Numbered from the stretch's first letter, positions 35,746 to 44,038 are shown. The stretch is DNA of 46,083 bases from Chloroflexota bacterium (GCA_020628815.1 JAHDEN010000003.1:68146-114228); one strand, 5' to 3'. The notes: generated by a model not told the origin, from the letters alone. Translations and numbers: made by a program.

Positions 35746-36447
35746 ATGATAGAAGAGCTGATGAAGGCGGTTTTAGAAGGAGCCCAACAGCAACAACAAA
35801 GGGGGCAACGGCAAACCCAGCAAGCCCCTGGCGGAGATATTTTAGGCGAAGTATTAAAAGGTGTTCTTGGAGGAGCTGCTCAACAGCAATCTCGTCGTGC
35901 ACCGGCACAGCCTGACATGAATAACTTAGGCGGTATCGCTGACATTTTGGGCGGCGTTTTAGGCGGCGGCACACGTGGTGCCAGCACGGGTAACCCGATT
36001 GCTGATATGGCCGCTAATGCTTTGGCCAAACGTTTAGGCATTTCGCCTCAAATTGCAGCGATGGTTGTTAGTTTTGCTATGGCGGCCTTAATGGGCAAAA
36101 AGCAGATGCAAAATAGCCAAAGTGGTGCAACAACCCGCCGTGGCCCATCTTCAAGAGGATCAAATACGACCCGTGGTGGCACATTTGGCGGTCTGGATCT
36201 AGATGATTTGCTAGACGGTGACTTTGCTTATGAAAGTGGTTTAGCGGCCCAGCTGGCTGAAAAAACCGGCCAATCAGAAGATGAATCAGCGTATCAACTG
36301 CAAGAAGCGGTGAGTATGTTGACCGGTGTAGGACAAAAGAAAACTCGTAAAACAGCAAAAGCTAAACCAAAACCAAAGCCAGCGGCTAAAGCTCGACCAA
36401 AATCTGGTGGACTAGACAGCCTGCTTGATAATTGGGAGGTAGATTAA
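35746..36447 (+). CDS. Low-complexity Gln/Gly-rich protein, DUF937-like helical core
   Basis: A 233-residue protein, not firmly assigned. The N-terminal third is rich in Gln and Gly with two related segments (GDILGEVLKGVLGG at 30-43 and ADILGGVLGGG at 65-75). A helical hydrophobic core NPIADMAANALAKRLGIS...MVVSFAMAALMG (83-117) is like DUF937/YidB-type proteins. A second helical part (about 160-195) precedes a Lys/Pro/Ala-rich linker. The motif GGLDLDDLLDGD (148-159) recurs as GGLDSLLDNW at 221-230 near the C-terminus. There is no signal peptide. The start is set by AGGAGA six bases upstream. It is two bases ahead of a protease gene, so it may be its partner or substrate. Confidence 0.75.
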   Translation: MIEELMKAVLEGAQQQQQRGQRQTQQAPGGDILGEVLKGVLGGAAQQQSRRAPAQPDMNNLGGIADILGGVLGGGTRGASTGNPIADMAANALAKRLGISPQIAAMVVSFAMAALMGKKQMQNSQSGATTRRGPSSRGSNTTRGGTFGGLDLDDLLDGDFAYESGLAAQLAEKTGQSEDESAYQLQEAVSMLTGVGQKKTRKTAKAKPKPKPAAKARPKSGGLDSLLDNWEVD

Positions 36448-36449
36448 TT

Positions 36450-37994
36450 ATGGCCCATGATCATGTAGATGGGGAAATTGACCGTCACGAGATTCGTGAC
36501 ACGATGCCAGCGGTTGTTCAAATTGTCGCATTGCAGAAAAAAATGTTTGGCAATTTATCGTCAGCATGGACCGGTTCAGGAACGATTGTAGACCCCCGTG
36601 GTTATATCCTGACCAATTGCCATGTGGCAAACCCACGTGCGATGGGTATGCGTTCTCCGGCCGCGAATCGATTGGGAATTGCGATTATGGATCGTTCCGA
36701 CGAGCCACCTGCCTTAACTTTTTATGCAGATATTGTGGCTCAGTCTCCTGAACTCGATTTGGCCGTGCTCAAAATCTCAGAGCGAATGGATGGCAAATCG
36801 ATTCGAGGATTAAAACTACCTTTTATCCCCTGTGGTGATTCAGATGAAATCGAATTGGGTGATGAACTTTCGATCTTTGGTTTTCCAGGGATTGGTGGCG
36901 AAACGATCACCTTTACCAGCGGAAACGTATCTGGATTTACGAAACAACGGGCTGTGCGTGCACGGCGGGCGTTTATTAAAACGGATGCGACGATTGCGGG
37001 CGGAAACTCTGGTGGAACTGCGGTGGATCACCAAGGTTTGCTTGTCGGGATTCCGACCCAAGCGGCGGCCGGTGAAGGGATTAATCCTGTGGATGCCCGG
37101 CCGGTGGTTGATACGAACCGTGACGGCCGTGTAGATACGCGTGACACACCGATGGCGATTGGTGGATTTATTAATGGTCTACGGCCGGTTAACTTGGCCA
37201 AACCGTTGATGATGGAAGCAGGTGTCAAAATTAAAGGGGTTGGTGTCGCCAAAACCCGTCAAGCAGCTAAACAGGCTGGCAATGCCGGTGGTTTGCGCGG
37301 GAGCGTACGTAAATCGGCCGGACGTGGCGCAACTGCGACGATGGGTGAAATGGTCTTTAGCCAAAGAGTAAATCGCTCTGGCTTACCGATCGGTGCCAAC
37401 GAGGTGTTTGCTTCACGCTCGAACCAAATCTTTGCGACGTTTGACTTTAATGACATGCGTAACGGGACCAAGTGGCAACAAACTTGGTCGCACAATGGCA
37501 AGATTATTAGCCAGCAAGAAGACAGTTGGAAAAACGGCCCACGCGGCCGGATGAGCTTGGCCATTGGTGGACAGCGTGGTGGTTTGCCAGATGGCACCTA
37601 TCATTTGGCTGTAAGTGCAAAAGGGCAAATACTGGCTGAGGGTGATTTCGCCATCGGCCGTCGTCAAGAAGATAATGACACCAAGCTTTCAGGCTCTGTG
37701 GTTGATTCGCGCACCGGCCGAGGCATTAGTGGTGCGTTGGTAATTGCGCTAAAACCGGGCGTAAGCGTTCAGCAATTTGTACGCAGCCAAAGCCCGGATA
37801 TGGCATACACATCTATCAAAACCAACCGTAGCGGTAAATTTACCTTTAAGAAGCAACTGCCACGTGGGCAGGCGTATGGCTTGGTTGCCATTGCGCGTGG
37901 CTACCAGGATATGGTGATTGAAGGTGGGTTGCGCTTAGCCGCGAACACGCCTGAAGTTGCAGAAATGCAGCCGATCCCTCTGCATAAAGGTTAA
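36450..37994 (+). CDS. Trypsin-like serine protease with EF-hand-like loop and C-terminal beta domains
   Basis: A 514-residue protein. A chymotrypsin-fold domain of the HtrA/S1C kind fills residues about 20-250, with a full triad: H58 (ILTNCHV), D103 (ELDLAVL) and S187 (AGGNSGG). An EF-hand/dockerin-like loop at 221-232 (DTNRDGRVDTRD) follows the nucleophile and may bind calcium. No PDZ domain is seen; instead there is a beta domain at about 315-405 and a carboxypeptidase-regulatory-like domain at about 412-510 (SGSVVDSRTGRGISGALV). No signal peptide or membrane segment is visible, so it may be cytoplasmic. An upstream TTG in frame is unlikely; ATG 36450 has GGGAGGT nine bases ahead. Confidence 0.87.
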   Translation: MAHDHVDGEIDRHEIRDTMPAVVQIVALQKKMFGNLSSAWTGSGTIVDPRGYILTNCHVANPRAMGMRSPAANRLGIAIMDRSDEPPALTFYADIVAQSPELDLAVLKISERMDGKSIRGLKLPFIPCGDSDEIELGDELSIFGFPGIGGETITFTSGNVSGFTKQRAVRARRAFIKTDATIAGGNSGGTAVDHQGLLVGIPTQAAAGEGINPVDARPVVDTNRDGRVDTRDTPMAIGGFINGLRPVNLAKPLMMEAGVKIKGVGVAKTRQAAKQAGNAGGLRGSVRKSAGRGATATMGEMVFSQRVNRSGLPIGANEVFASRSNQIFATFDFNDMRNGTKWQQTWSHNGKIISQQEDSWKNGPRGRMSLAIGGQRGGLPDGTYHLAVSAKGQILAEGDFAIGRRQEDNDTKLSGSVVDSRTGRGISGALVIALKPGVSVQQFVRSQSPDMAYTSIKTNRSGKFTFKKQLPRGQAYGLVAIARGYQDMVIEGGLRLAANTPEVAEMQPIPLHKG

Positions 37995-38008
37995 AAAGTA
38001 ACAAGTGG

Positions 38009-38044
38009 CAAGTATGAAGTGGAGATCCTTCCACTTCATACTTG
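38009..38044. terminator. Hairpin between convergent genes, probably a bidirectional terminator
   Basis: CAAGTATGAAGTGGA (38009-38023) and its perfect complement (38030-38044) make a 15-bp stem with a 6-base loop. It sits 15 bases after the protease stop and 6 bases before the stop of the minus-strand MBL gene. Only weak T-tracts flank it (ACTTT on the plus side; a five-T run a few bases past the stem on the minus side), so terminator strength is uncertain. Confidence 0.7.
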
Positions 38045-38049
38045 ATACT

Positions 38050-38901
38050 TTAAACCATCCACTTAAATGCCCCGTTTTCTTTGCCGATGCGGATAAGTGC
38101 GGGGAAGTCAAAATGTGCACCAAATACGAGGAAGTCTTCAGCCGCAGCCTTCTCAAGCAAACTCTCCATCGTTTTTGCCAACTGATCTGGATAACTATCA
38201 AACAGGCAGTAAAAATCGTGTCGTTTTAGCTGTATCGGATGGCGCCAGGCGTCTGCGACATGGAGCAATTTGTTGCCTGCTGATTCAACCACAACGGCCG
38301 TGTGGTCGCGCCGATGGCCGGGGGCAGCTAAGAACGAGATTCCCGGAGCCACTTCTTCACCCATCTCAACCATCACAACTCGATCTCCCAAGCTTTTAAC
38401 CACCTCGGCGTATTTAGCGCGCCCGGCTGCCATATTTTCAAGATCTTGATCTGGAACAACACCTCGGAACAATTTGACAAACTCTTCGATCATTCCGGCC
38501 GTGTCCTCGGTCCACAACTTGTACGAGTTTGTGGGCATCACGATTTTGGCGCTGCTGTAGCTGGCTAACCCACCGATGTGGTCCCCGTCACCGTGGGTCA
38601 CCATGACCATGTCGATGTCGCTGGGTTGAATGCCAGCTTCGGCCAAGCTTTGCAAAAGCTGACCACCGGCCGGTGGCAGGCCGGAGTCGATCATAATTTT
38701 TTGATCTCCCGTATCGATCAAAAGGACATTCCCATGTAGGGACATCTCAGTTTCTAGGGTTAGATCGTAGCCGCCGAGCCCGATTTCTTTCAATAGCTCA
38801 GCCTCATCGATTTGCGGGAATGTTTGTTTGACGGAGCGGGTACGAGCAAAGTCGTTTAATACCGTACAGGTATAGTTTCCAAGGGTAAATGTGTGGTGCA
38901 T
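38050..38901 (-). CDS. MBL-fold metallohydrolase with HxDxDH metal motif
   Basis: A 283-residue metallo-beta-lactamase-fold protein. It has the early LLIDTGDQKIMIDSGL strand pair, the metal motif THGDGDHIGG (102-111), APGHRRDHT with H196, D217 in HVADAW and H263 in VFGAHFD. In the canonical HxHxDH motif the second histidine is here aspartate (H103, D105, D107, H108), which may change metal binding. Members with this layout include lactonases and thiol-hydrolases. Thought to be cytoplasmic, as no signal peptide is seen. It is followed on the minus strand upstream by a dehydrogenase gene 39 bases away, which suggests co-transcription. Substrate unknown. Confidence 0.85.
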   Translation of the reverse strand: MHHTFTLGNYTCTVLNDFARTRSVKQTFPQIDEAELLKEIGLGGYDLTLETEMSLHGNVLLIDTGDQKIMIDSGLPPAGGQLLQSLAEAGIQPSDIDMVMVTHGDGDHIGGLASYSSAKIVMPTNSYKLWTEDTAGMIEEFVKLFRGVVPDQDLENMAAGRAKYAEVVKSLGDRVVMVEMGEEVAPGISFLAAPGHRRDHTAVVVESAGNKLLHVADAWRHPIQLKRHDFYCLFDSYPDQLAKTMESLLEKAAAEDFLVFGAHFDFPALIRIGKENGAFKWMV

Positions 38902-38940
38902 GTTTTTTAAATTCCTAGTGATTGGCTTGCTAACTATCGC

Positions 38941-39780
38941 CTACTGATTCTTTTTAACTTCGTTCAAAACCTCTTCCAAGGTTTGTTCCCCTTCAGATTC
39001 ACGCAAATGGCCGATACGGCCGTAAACTTCGGCCGCTGCGGTGTAAAAGCCGTTGGGAACGCCTGCATCTTCCCACGTGTTGGCGATTTCATCCATTTCG
39101 CCCGCAAAGCGCCAGGCTTTGTTATAGGCGACGCTTTTGACCGCACGCTTTTTCTGGGCGGGGAAGCCGGAATAGTAATGCTCCCACATCTCTTCGACAT
39201 GTTCTAAAACACCTAGTTCATGGGCAACACCCATCAGGGCGGTCAGTAGGGCGTTGTATCCTTTGCTGTTGGCGGCAAAGCACATTTTTGTGGCAGATGC
39301 GGCCCCAATTCCCCCTTCGATGACTTTGGTTTCGAGAGGCCCGGCCGAAAACCAGTCGGCGGCCGCTGGAGCAGATTGGCCGGATAAATAGAGAAAGGTT
39401 GTGTTTGGCTCTGTGGGGGGCATGCCGATGATCCCACCGTCGATGAAGTCTATACCAGCCGGGGTGACCACATCTTTTATTTGATGGGCCGTGCGCGGGG
39501 CGATGGCGTTTGCATCGAGATAGGTTCCTTTGAATCCCGCTTCGACAACCATTTCGGCCACGTCTACGGCCGCATGGGGCGGGCATACGCTGACTATCGC
39601 TTCGACCGTGTTGACCATCTCTGCGCCGCTGGTGAGTTCGTGCAGTCCGGCCGTTTCAGCCCGCTGGCGGGTGGCGTCGCTACGGCCGGCCGAGATCCAA
39701 TAGACATCGTGGCCGCTGTTGACCATCGTTTTGGCGACGGCGGATCCCATCATGCCTGGGTTTAAAATTCCAACTTTCAC
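38941..39780 (-). CDS. 6-phosphogluconate dehydrogenase-like NAD(P) oxidoreductase, DUF1932 C-terminus
   Basis: A 279-residue beta-hydroxyacid-dehydrogenase-superfamily protein. The Rossmann start GILNPGMMGSAVA is like GxxGxGxMG but with Asn-Pro replacing the first Gly pair. The central DGGIIGMPPTEPNTTFLYLSG and GAASATKMCFAANSKG (K165, N171) fit the catalytic Lys-Asn of the family. The C-terminal helical part is DUF1932-like. It should reduce or oxidise a hydroxyacid or related substrate with NAD(P). Start is GTG with AAGAGAGG (complement of 39786-39793) ahead. It likely shares a transcript with the MBL gene. Confidence 0.82.
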   Translation of the reverse strand: MKVGILNPGMMGSAVAKTMVNSGHDVYWISAGRSDATRQRAETAGLHELTSGAEMVNTVEAIVSVCPPHAAVDVAEMVVEAGFKGTYLDANAIAPRTAHQIKDVVTPAGIDFIDGGIIGMPPTEPNTTFLYLSGQSAPAAADWFSAGPLETKVIEGGIGAASATKMCFAANSKGYNALLTALMGVAHELGVLEHVEEMWEHYYSGFPAQKKRAVKSVAYNKAWRFAGEMDEIANTWEDAGVPNGFYTAAAEVYGRIGHLRESEGEQTLEEVLNEVKKNQ

Positions 39781-39892
39781 TGTTGCCTCTCTTCCGAATA
39801 GGGTTCAATATCGTGATAGTGATTCTAACTCGGCAGGCGTATTAGACAAGATGTGGTTAGGAGAATGAGACGGGCGTGATAGGTGGTTGTGC

Positions 39893-40699
39893 TTAAACGG
39901 GTTTGCGGGCTATAAACAGCTTTTCTTTTTCGATTAAATTGTATTTGTTGGTTGGCCCGCCAAAGTTGGTGCGATCTTTGGTCCAATCAAACAGCTCTAC
40001 TTCAAAGCCAACATTCTCTAACCGACCAACATAGTCCATCGCATAGATCCGAACATGGTCGTCTTCTCCAAACGAGACTTCACGTTCCCAAATACTAGTC
40101 AGCCTCATATCTTCGTAGGTTTGATCCAAGGTTAATGAGATTGGTACTTGCAAAACGGCCCAGCCTCCTGGCACAAGCACCCGGTACAGCTCTGACATGG
40201 CCAGTGTGTCGTGTTGAATGTGGTCAAAAACGTGATTGCAAATCACGACGTCGAAGCTTTCTTCTGGGTATTGGATTTTGGTGATATCCATTTTGATCAT
40301 GGCTCTGTCCGGCTCAATGTCGGCCGAAAGATAGTGGATCAATGGAGAGTTGGCGAAAACCTGTTCAAGCGAATATTCAGGGGCGATATGCAGGAGCAGG
40401 TTGGAATCTGAAAACAAATTGGTTTTTTGTTGCAGGTACAAATATTGGAGCCGGTCTCGATCTAGAGAGTAGCAAACGGGGCATTGTGCTTTTTCTCTGT
40501 GGCCTAATCCCACCACCTGTTTTTCTATAAGGACGGGGAGGTTAACGCCGAAAGGGAGAAATGATTTCAGCTTGGCGTTGCAGATGGGGCATTCATAGCG
40601 GGTGCCAAAATTGACTGTTTTTCGAAAATATTCTGAGGCGGCAGGCTTTATTTTTCGCGGAACAATTGACTTTGTGATTTTTTTGAGATTATTCGCCAC
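39893..40699 (-). CDS. SAM-dependent methyltransferase with N-terminal CxxC pairs
   Basis: A 268-residue methyltransferase. Residues about 37-75 contain CPIC and CPVC, a likely zinc ribbon. The SAM fold follows: LLLHIAPEYSLEQVF (motif I in a variant form without the GxGxG), YLSADIEPDRAMIKMDIT, and FDVVICNHVFDHIQHDTLAMSELYRVLVPGGWAVLQVP. Relatives occur in glycan and secondary-metabolite loci. Start is GTG with AGAGGA (complement of 40708-40713) ahead. The gene is followed, downstream on its strand, by the dehydrogenase after 112 bases. The acceptor is unknown; the sulfotransferase and flippase nearby suggest glycan modification. Confidence 0.83.
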   Translation of the reverse strand: MANNLKKITKSIVPRKIKPAASEYFRKTVNFGTRYECPICNAKLKSFLPFGVNLPVLIEKQVVGLGHREKAQCPVCYSLDRDRLQYLYLQQKTNLFSDSNLLLHIAPEYSLEQVFANSPLIHYLSADIEPDRAMIKMDITKIQYPEESFDVVICNHVFDHIQHDTLAMSELYRVLVPGGWAVLQVPISLTLDQTYEDMRLTSIWEREVSFGEDDHVRIYAMDYVGRLENVGFEVELFDWTKDRTNFGGPTNKYNLIEKEKLFIARKPV

Positions 40700-41119
40700 G
40701 GTAGTAATCCTCTTACTCTATTTAGCGATCAACTTCTTTGATATCAATACTCGTCATGGGTAATGTACCCTTATTATCTTGTTTGCGCCCTTATGAAATA
40801 GGCTTAGGGGCCGATAATTCGCACATTATTTACTGATCGGCCGTCTAAAATTATCCAAGTGATTATTCCGCCATTCCGGGATGTAAGAGGTCGGTCCAAA
40901 CTTGTTTGCGAGTATTTAGATCCGTTCCGACCTCTTTCACCCCTACAAATTTGACTCAATTTTAAATATGTACTGCCCTAATCTCATTGGGGAAAGAAAC
41001 AAACTAAAATAGCTGTTTAGTTGGAACTATAATAGGATGCTTTCGAAGCGAAAGTAGATAGTGTAGAAAGTTTGGCCCCAAGATTTTATTTAATCTCGTC
41101 ATGGGCTAGGTAAATAGAT
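40700..41119. other. 420-base divergent intergenic region
   Basis: This region separates the minus-strand methyltransferase and the plus-strand sulfotransferase-like gene. It has an exact 10-bp inverted repeat AAGAGGTCGG (40885-40894) / CCGACCTCTT (40927-40936) with a 32-base loop, and a small hairpin CTTTCG/CGAAAG (41040-41054). One CGGCCG lies near 40838, the only one found outside genes. Promoters for both neighbours are expected, but no clear boxes were found, and I see no gene. Confidence 0.5.
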
Positions 41120-41701
41120 GTGTTGAATCGAGAAAGAACAAAATACTTTGGGATTGGCTTGCAGCGAACAGGGACAACGAGCTTGCATCAGGCGGCTTTG
41201 ATGTTGGGATTGCGCTCTGCTCCGATATCAACTGACTTGTTAAACGATTTAAAGTCACCACTCATCGAGCAGTACGATCTGTTTTCAGACAATCCTGTCC
41301 CGTTTTATTATCAAGATTTAGATCAACTTTATAGCGGGAGTAAGTTTGTTTTGACAACCCGGCCGGTGGATGATTGGCTGAAAAGCGTTGAATGGCTACT
41401 GACGCACGAGGTCCCAAAGCTTTCAGCTGACATGCAACATTTGGCGGATGCTGTACACAAACAACTGTACGGCCGTACCTCGTTTGATGAGTCTGCGTTT
41501 CGAGCGTTTTGGCACAGCTATCATGTGGGAGCGGGGCGTTATTTTGCTAATCGGCCGGATGATTTGTTGCGGCTCGATTTTTCGTCCGGGGACGGCTGGG
41601 AAAAGCTCTGCCCGTTTTTGGGTAAACCGATCCCCGGTCGGCCGTTTCCCCATTCCAACCGGCGGGATAAACGGAGTTGGTGGAGCCGGTTTTTGCCGTA
41701 G
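41120..41701 (+). CDS. Sulfotransferase-family protein (Sulfotransfer_4-like)
   Basis: A 193-residue P-loop protein. The PAPS 5'-phosphosulfate loop is GIGLQRTGTTSLHQA (about 11-25). The 3'-phosphate loop KFVLTTRPVDDWLKSV (75-90) has R81 and S89. The C-terminus (LLRLDFSSGDGWEKLCPFLG...PFPHSN) matches the family end. It is short compared with usual sulfotransferases (250 or more) but similar to the Sulfotransfer_4 group. The start is GTG (an overlapping ATG at 41118 is out of frame). It would transfer sulfate to a sugar hydroxyl or another acceptor. It is convergent with the flippase gene. Confidence 0.82.
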   Translation: MLNRERTKYFGIGLQRTGTTSLHQAALMLGLRSAPISTDLLNDLKSPLIEQYDLFSDNPVPFYYQDLDQLYSGSKFVLTTRPVDDWLKSVEWLLTHEVPKLSADMQHLADAVHKQLYGRTSFDESAFRAFWHSYHVGAGRYFANRPDDLLRLDFSSGDGWEKLCPFLGKPIPGRPFPHSNRRDKRSWWSRFLP

Positions 41702-41763
41702 GGTCGAAGGGGGCGGGTTCAAAATTGTTCGAAGAGAATCGGTGGTTCCGCTCCCTTCGACCC
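41701..41763. terminator. Long hairpin filling the gap between convergent genes
   Basis: GGGTCGAAGGGGGCGG (41701-41716) pairs with CCGCTCCCTTCGACCC (41748-41763), a 16-bp stem with one wobble pair and a 31-base loop. It begins on the last base of the sulfotransferase stop codon and ends directly before the flippase stop codon. No T-tract is seen, so it could work as a factor-assisted or bidirectional terminator, or be a repeat element. Confidence 0.6.
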
Positions 41764-42966
41764 CTACCTGGAAATGTTTCGCTTGGCGACAGCTAGGGTA
41801 ATGGCATGAACGAGGAGGGCCGCCACGACCGAGACGGCCGCACCCGTTAGCGGGTCAAAACAAATGGCAAAAACAGTCAGCGGGATGGCGATTGCCACGG
41901 TGACGGCCGTGGCCCACAGCACCGGCCGTTCATCCCCTTGGGTGATGAGCTCAAACGAATCACGCAGCCGGAACAGGAAGGGGAGCAAGCTGAGGAGCAT
42001 AATTTGTAGCACCGGGATTGAGGCGGCGTAACCGGCGAAAAGCAGCCGAATGATCGGACCGGCCGCAAAGATGCCGACGGTGATCCCAACGGCAAATAGC
42101 CCGACCAATCCCCAAAAGATTTGTGCGTAGCGAGGGTCACGATTGGCTCCACGCACCATGGCGGGGAAGAGTGCACCGAAAAGGGCGGCCGGGAGCAGTC
42201 TGGCTCCGTTGATGAGCTGATTGGCAACGCCGAATTGACCGACGGTGACGTCGTCTGTGAGGGCGCGTAAGGCGAGAATGGGGAGCTGGGCCAACAGGGT
42301 CGCTAGCAGGGCGATTAAGGCGAGCACCCAGCCTGATCGGTAAGTGCGTTTGAGCAGGTCGGCCGAGACCGATTGCAATTTCACATGAACAGGGCCACGG
42401 CGCACAAACCATCCCGCCAAACAGGTTGCCACAAGCTGCCCAAGCACGAGAATAACCACGAGCGGAAGCAGCTGCGGCCGAACGCGTAACACCCACCATG
42501 CGCCAACAATTTGTAAGATCGCTTGAGTCAGGGTGTAAGCGGTGTGCAGGTCCATTCGTTCTAATCCGCGTAAGATGGCGCTAAAAACGGTGCCAAAGGC
42601 GAGCGGGAGCAGGATGAGCAGGTAGACGATGAGGGGCGCTTGGGGCGTTTGCCAAAAGAGTGAGCCGATGGCGATGATGAAGATGTAGAGGGCTGAGAAG
42701 CCCAATTGGAGCCAGAGGGCGGCGGCCGCTTGCTTAGATGCGCTCTCTTCTTGAGCAGAAACGGCCCGCATGACGAGGGTGTCCATGCCGAATGTTGTCG
42801 CGGTGTTGCCGAGATAGGCGAGCGAGATGATAAAGGTGTATTGACCAAACCCTGCTTCGCCCAAGGTGCGGGCGATGGTGATGGTGAGCAGTAGGTTGAG
42901 CAGTGCGGTGGCGACACGGCCGAGGAAGAGCCACGCGGAGTTTTTCGCGATTAAAATTGTGTTCAT
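41764..42966 (-). CDS. Oligosaccharide flippase (Wzx/MOP family)
   Basis: A 400-residue protein with about 12 hydrophobic segments. The N-terminus NSAWLFLGRVATALLNLLLTITIARTLGEAGFGQYTF-like pattern (positions about 9-44; ARTLG..FGQY) is the MOP/PST signature of lipid-linked oligosaccharide flippases. FAAILRGLERMD-like text is present at about 128-140 (SAILRGLERMD). It would move undecaprenyl-linked repeat units across the membrane. This is the only Wzx-type gene in the window, 21 kb past the main glycosyltransferase block and on the other strand. It is divergent from the GIN lipoprotein gene. Confidence 0.87.
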   Translation of the reverse strand: MNTILIAKNSAWLFLGRVATALLNLLLTITIARTLGEAGFGQYTFIISLAYLGNTATTFGMDTLVMRAVSAQEESASKQAAAALWLQLGFSALYIFIIAIGSLFWQTPQAPLIVYLLILLPLAFGTVFSAILRGLERMDLHTAYTLTQAILQIVGAWWVLRVRPQLLPLVVILVLGQLVATCLAGWFVRRGPVHVKLQSVSADLLKRTYRSGWVLALIALLATLLAQLPILALRALTDDVTVGQFGVANQLINGARLLPAALFGALFPAMVRGANRDPRYAQIFWGLVGLFAVGITVGIFAAGPIIRLLFAGYAASIPVLQIMLLSLLPFLFRLRDSFELITQGDERPVLWATAVTVAIAIPLTVFAICFDPLTGAAVSVVAALLVHAITLAVAKRNISR

Positions 42967-43084
42967 GGCTTCGAGAGTTAAAACTATTGAAACAAATTTT
43001 AAAAAAACCTGTCTAACTAAATATACCGAAAATTAATTCAATGTTGCGTTATTCTTCGATAATTCAGCAAAGGGAAAGTTAAAA

Positions 43085-43879
43085 ATGATGTCGAAACTAC
43101 TAAAAGTGAGTTTGTTGATCGGGGTACTTTTGTTAACTGTGTCTTGTTTTGGGGTTAGGGTCAGAGGCTCGGGAAATGTGATTTCTGAAAAGCGAGAGGT
43201 TCGTGATTTTGACTCGGTCCAATTAAATAGTTTTGGAGATGTTTTTATTGAGCAAGGTGACCAGCCAGGTGTCACCATTGAAGCGGATGATCAGCTGATG
43301 GAGTATGTCAACGCTGAAGTCCGCGCTGGAAAACTGCATTTAGATGTGGGTGAAAACGGTCAATCTGTTTCTGTCACCAATGCTGAATTACGCTACTTGG
43401 TCACTGTTACTGACCTTGAAGAGATTCGTATTTCAGGATCCGGTGATATTTCTGTGGATGATTTATCGATTGATGATTTGGAGATACACATTGGTGGCTC
43501 GGGCGATATTACGGCCGAAGAAATTGAAGGGGACCAGTTGACACTTTCGATTGGCGGTTCTGGTGATATTGAGATTAAAGAGGTTAAGCTGAATGAAGTT
43601 GATACGGGGATATCAGGATCTGGAAGTATTGAAGTGAGTGGGCAGACCAATCAGCACTCAATTCGGGTTGGTGGATCAGGCAGTTATGACGCTGCTGATC
43701 TGGAAAGCCAAGTTGTTGACGTGCGTATTCAAGGGTCAGGCAATGCGGAAATTTGGGCCGTGGAATCTTTGGATATTTCGATTGGGGGTAGTGGGGATGT
43801 CCGTTACTATGGCGATCCCAGTGATTTAACGCAGTCGGTAAGTGGCTCTGGTGATGTGAGAGGGTTGGGAGATAAATAA
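43085..43879 (+). CDS. GIN-domain (DUF2807) lipoprotein with regular beta-solenoid
   Basis: A 264-residue exported protein. The N-terminus has a basic start, a hydrophobic core and a lipobox-like LLTVSC with C21 as the acylated residue (Thr at -3 is less common). The mature part is a DUF2807 adhesin-head-like domain. GSG occurs nine times; the last eight (118, 138, 158, 178, 197, 217, 235, 254) are spaced 18-20 residues apart, one per predicted solenoid turn. It would sit on the cell surface, perhaps in adhesion or envelope sensing. The start could also be the second ATG (43088); AAAGGGA lies near 43069-43075. Confidence 0.88.
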   Translation: MMSKLLKVSLLIGVLLLTVSCFGVRVRGSGNVISEKREVRDFDSVQLNSFGDVFIEQGDQPGVTIEADDQLMEYVNAEVRAGKLHLDVGENGQSVSVTNAELRYLVTVTDLEEIRISGSGDISVDDLSIDDLEIHIGGSGDITAEEIEGDQLTLSIGGSGDIEIKEVKLNEVDTGISGSGSIEVSGQTNQHSIRVGGSGSYDAADLESQVVDVRIQGSGNAEIWAVESLDISIGGSGDVRYYGDPSDLTQSVSGSGDVRGLGDK

Positions 43880-44038
43880 CCTGAGTTTCGCTTAAGTATT
43901 TTTGCCGCGGGTGTACGCTAATTTCCGCTGATATTTGATAAATAATCACGTAAATCAGTGAGAATTTGTAGAAAATCTGCGGCAAATTGTTAACCTGTGG
44001 TCTTGTCCAAAACCCGGGTTAAATAGGTGAGCTAAGCA

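Noticed and set aside
36432-36449. TTG start six codons upstream for the protease
   Set aside because: It would put the GGGAGGT ribosome-binding site inside the gene and overlap the partner gene; ATG 36450 fits better.
42137-42917. Open frames of over 110 codons overlapping the flippase gene
   Set aside because: They are alternative-frame shadows of a clear membrane protein and have no domain features.
42967-43084. Promoter boxes between the flippase and GIN genes
   Set aside because: The gap is AT-rich and gives several weak -35/-10 pairs (for example TTCAAT-17-TAATTC), none better than chance.
43393-43985. Minus-strand open frames across the GIN lipoprotein gene
   Set aside because: The repeat structure of the GIN gene keeps other frames open; the products are Ser/Pro- or His-rich without any family.
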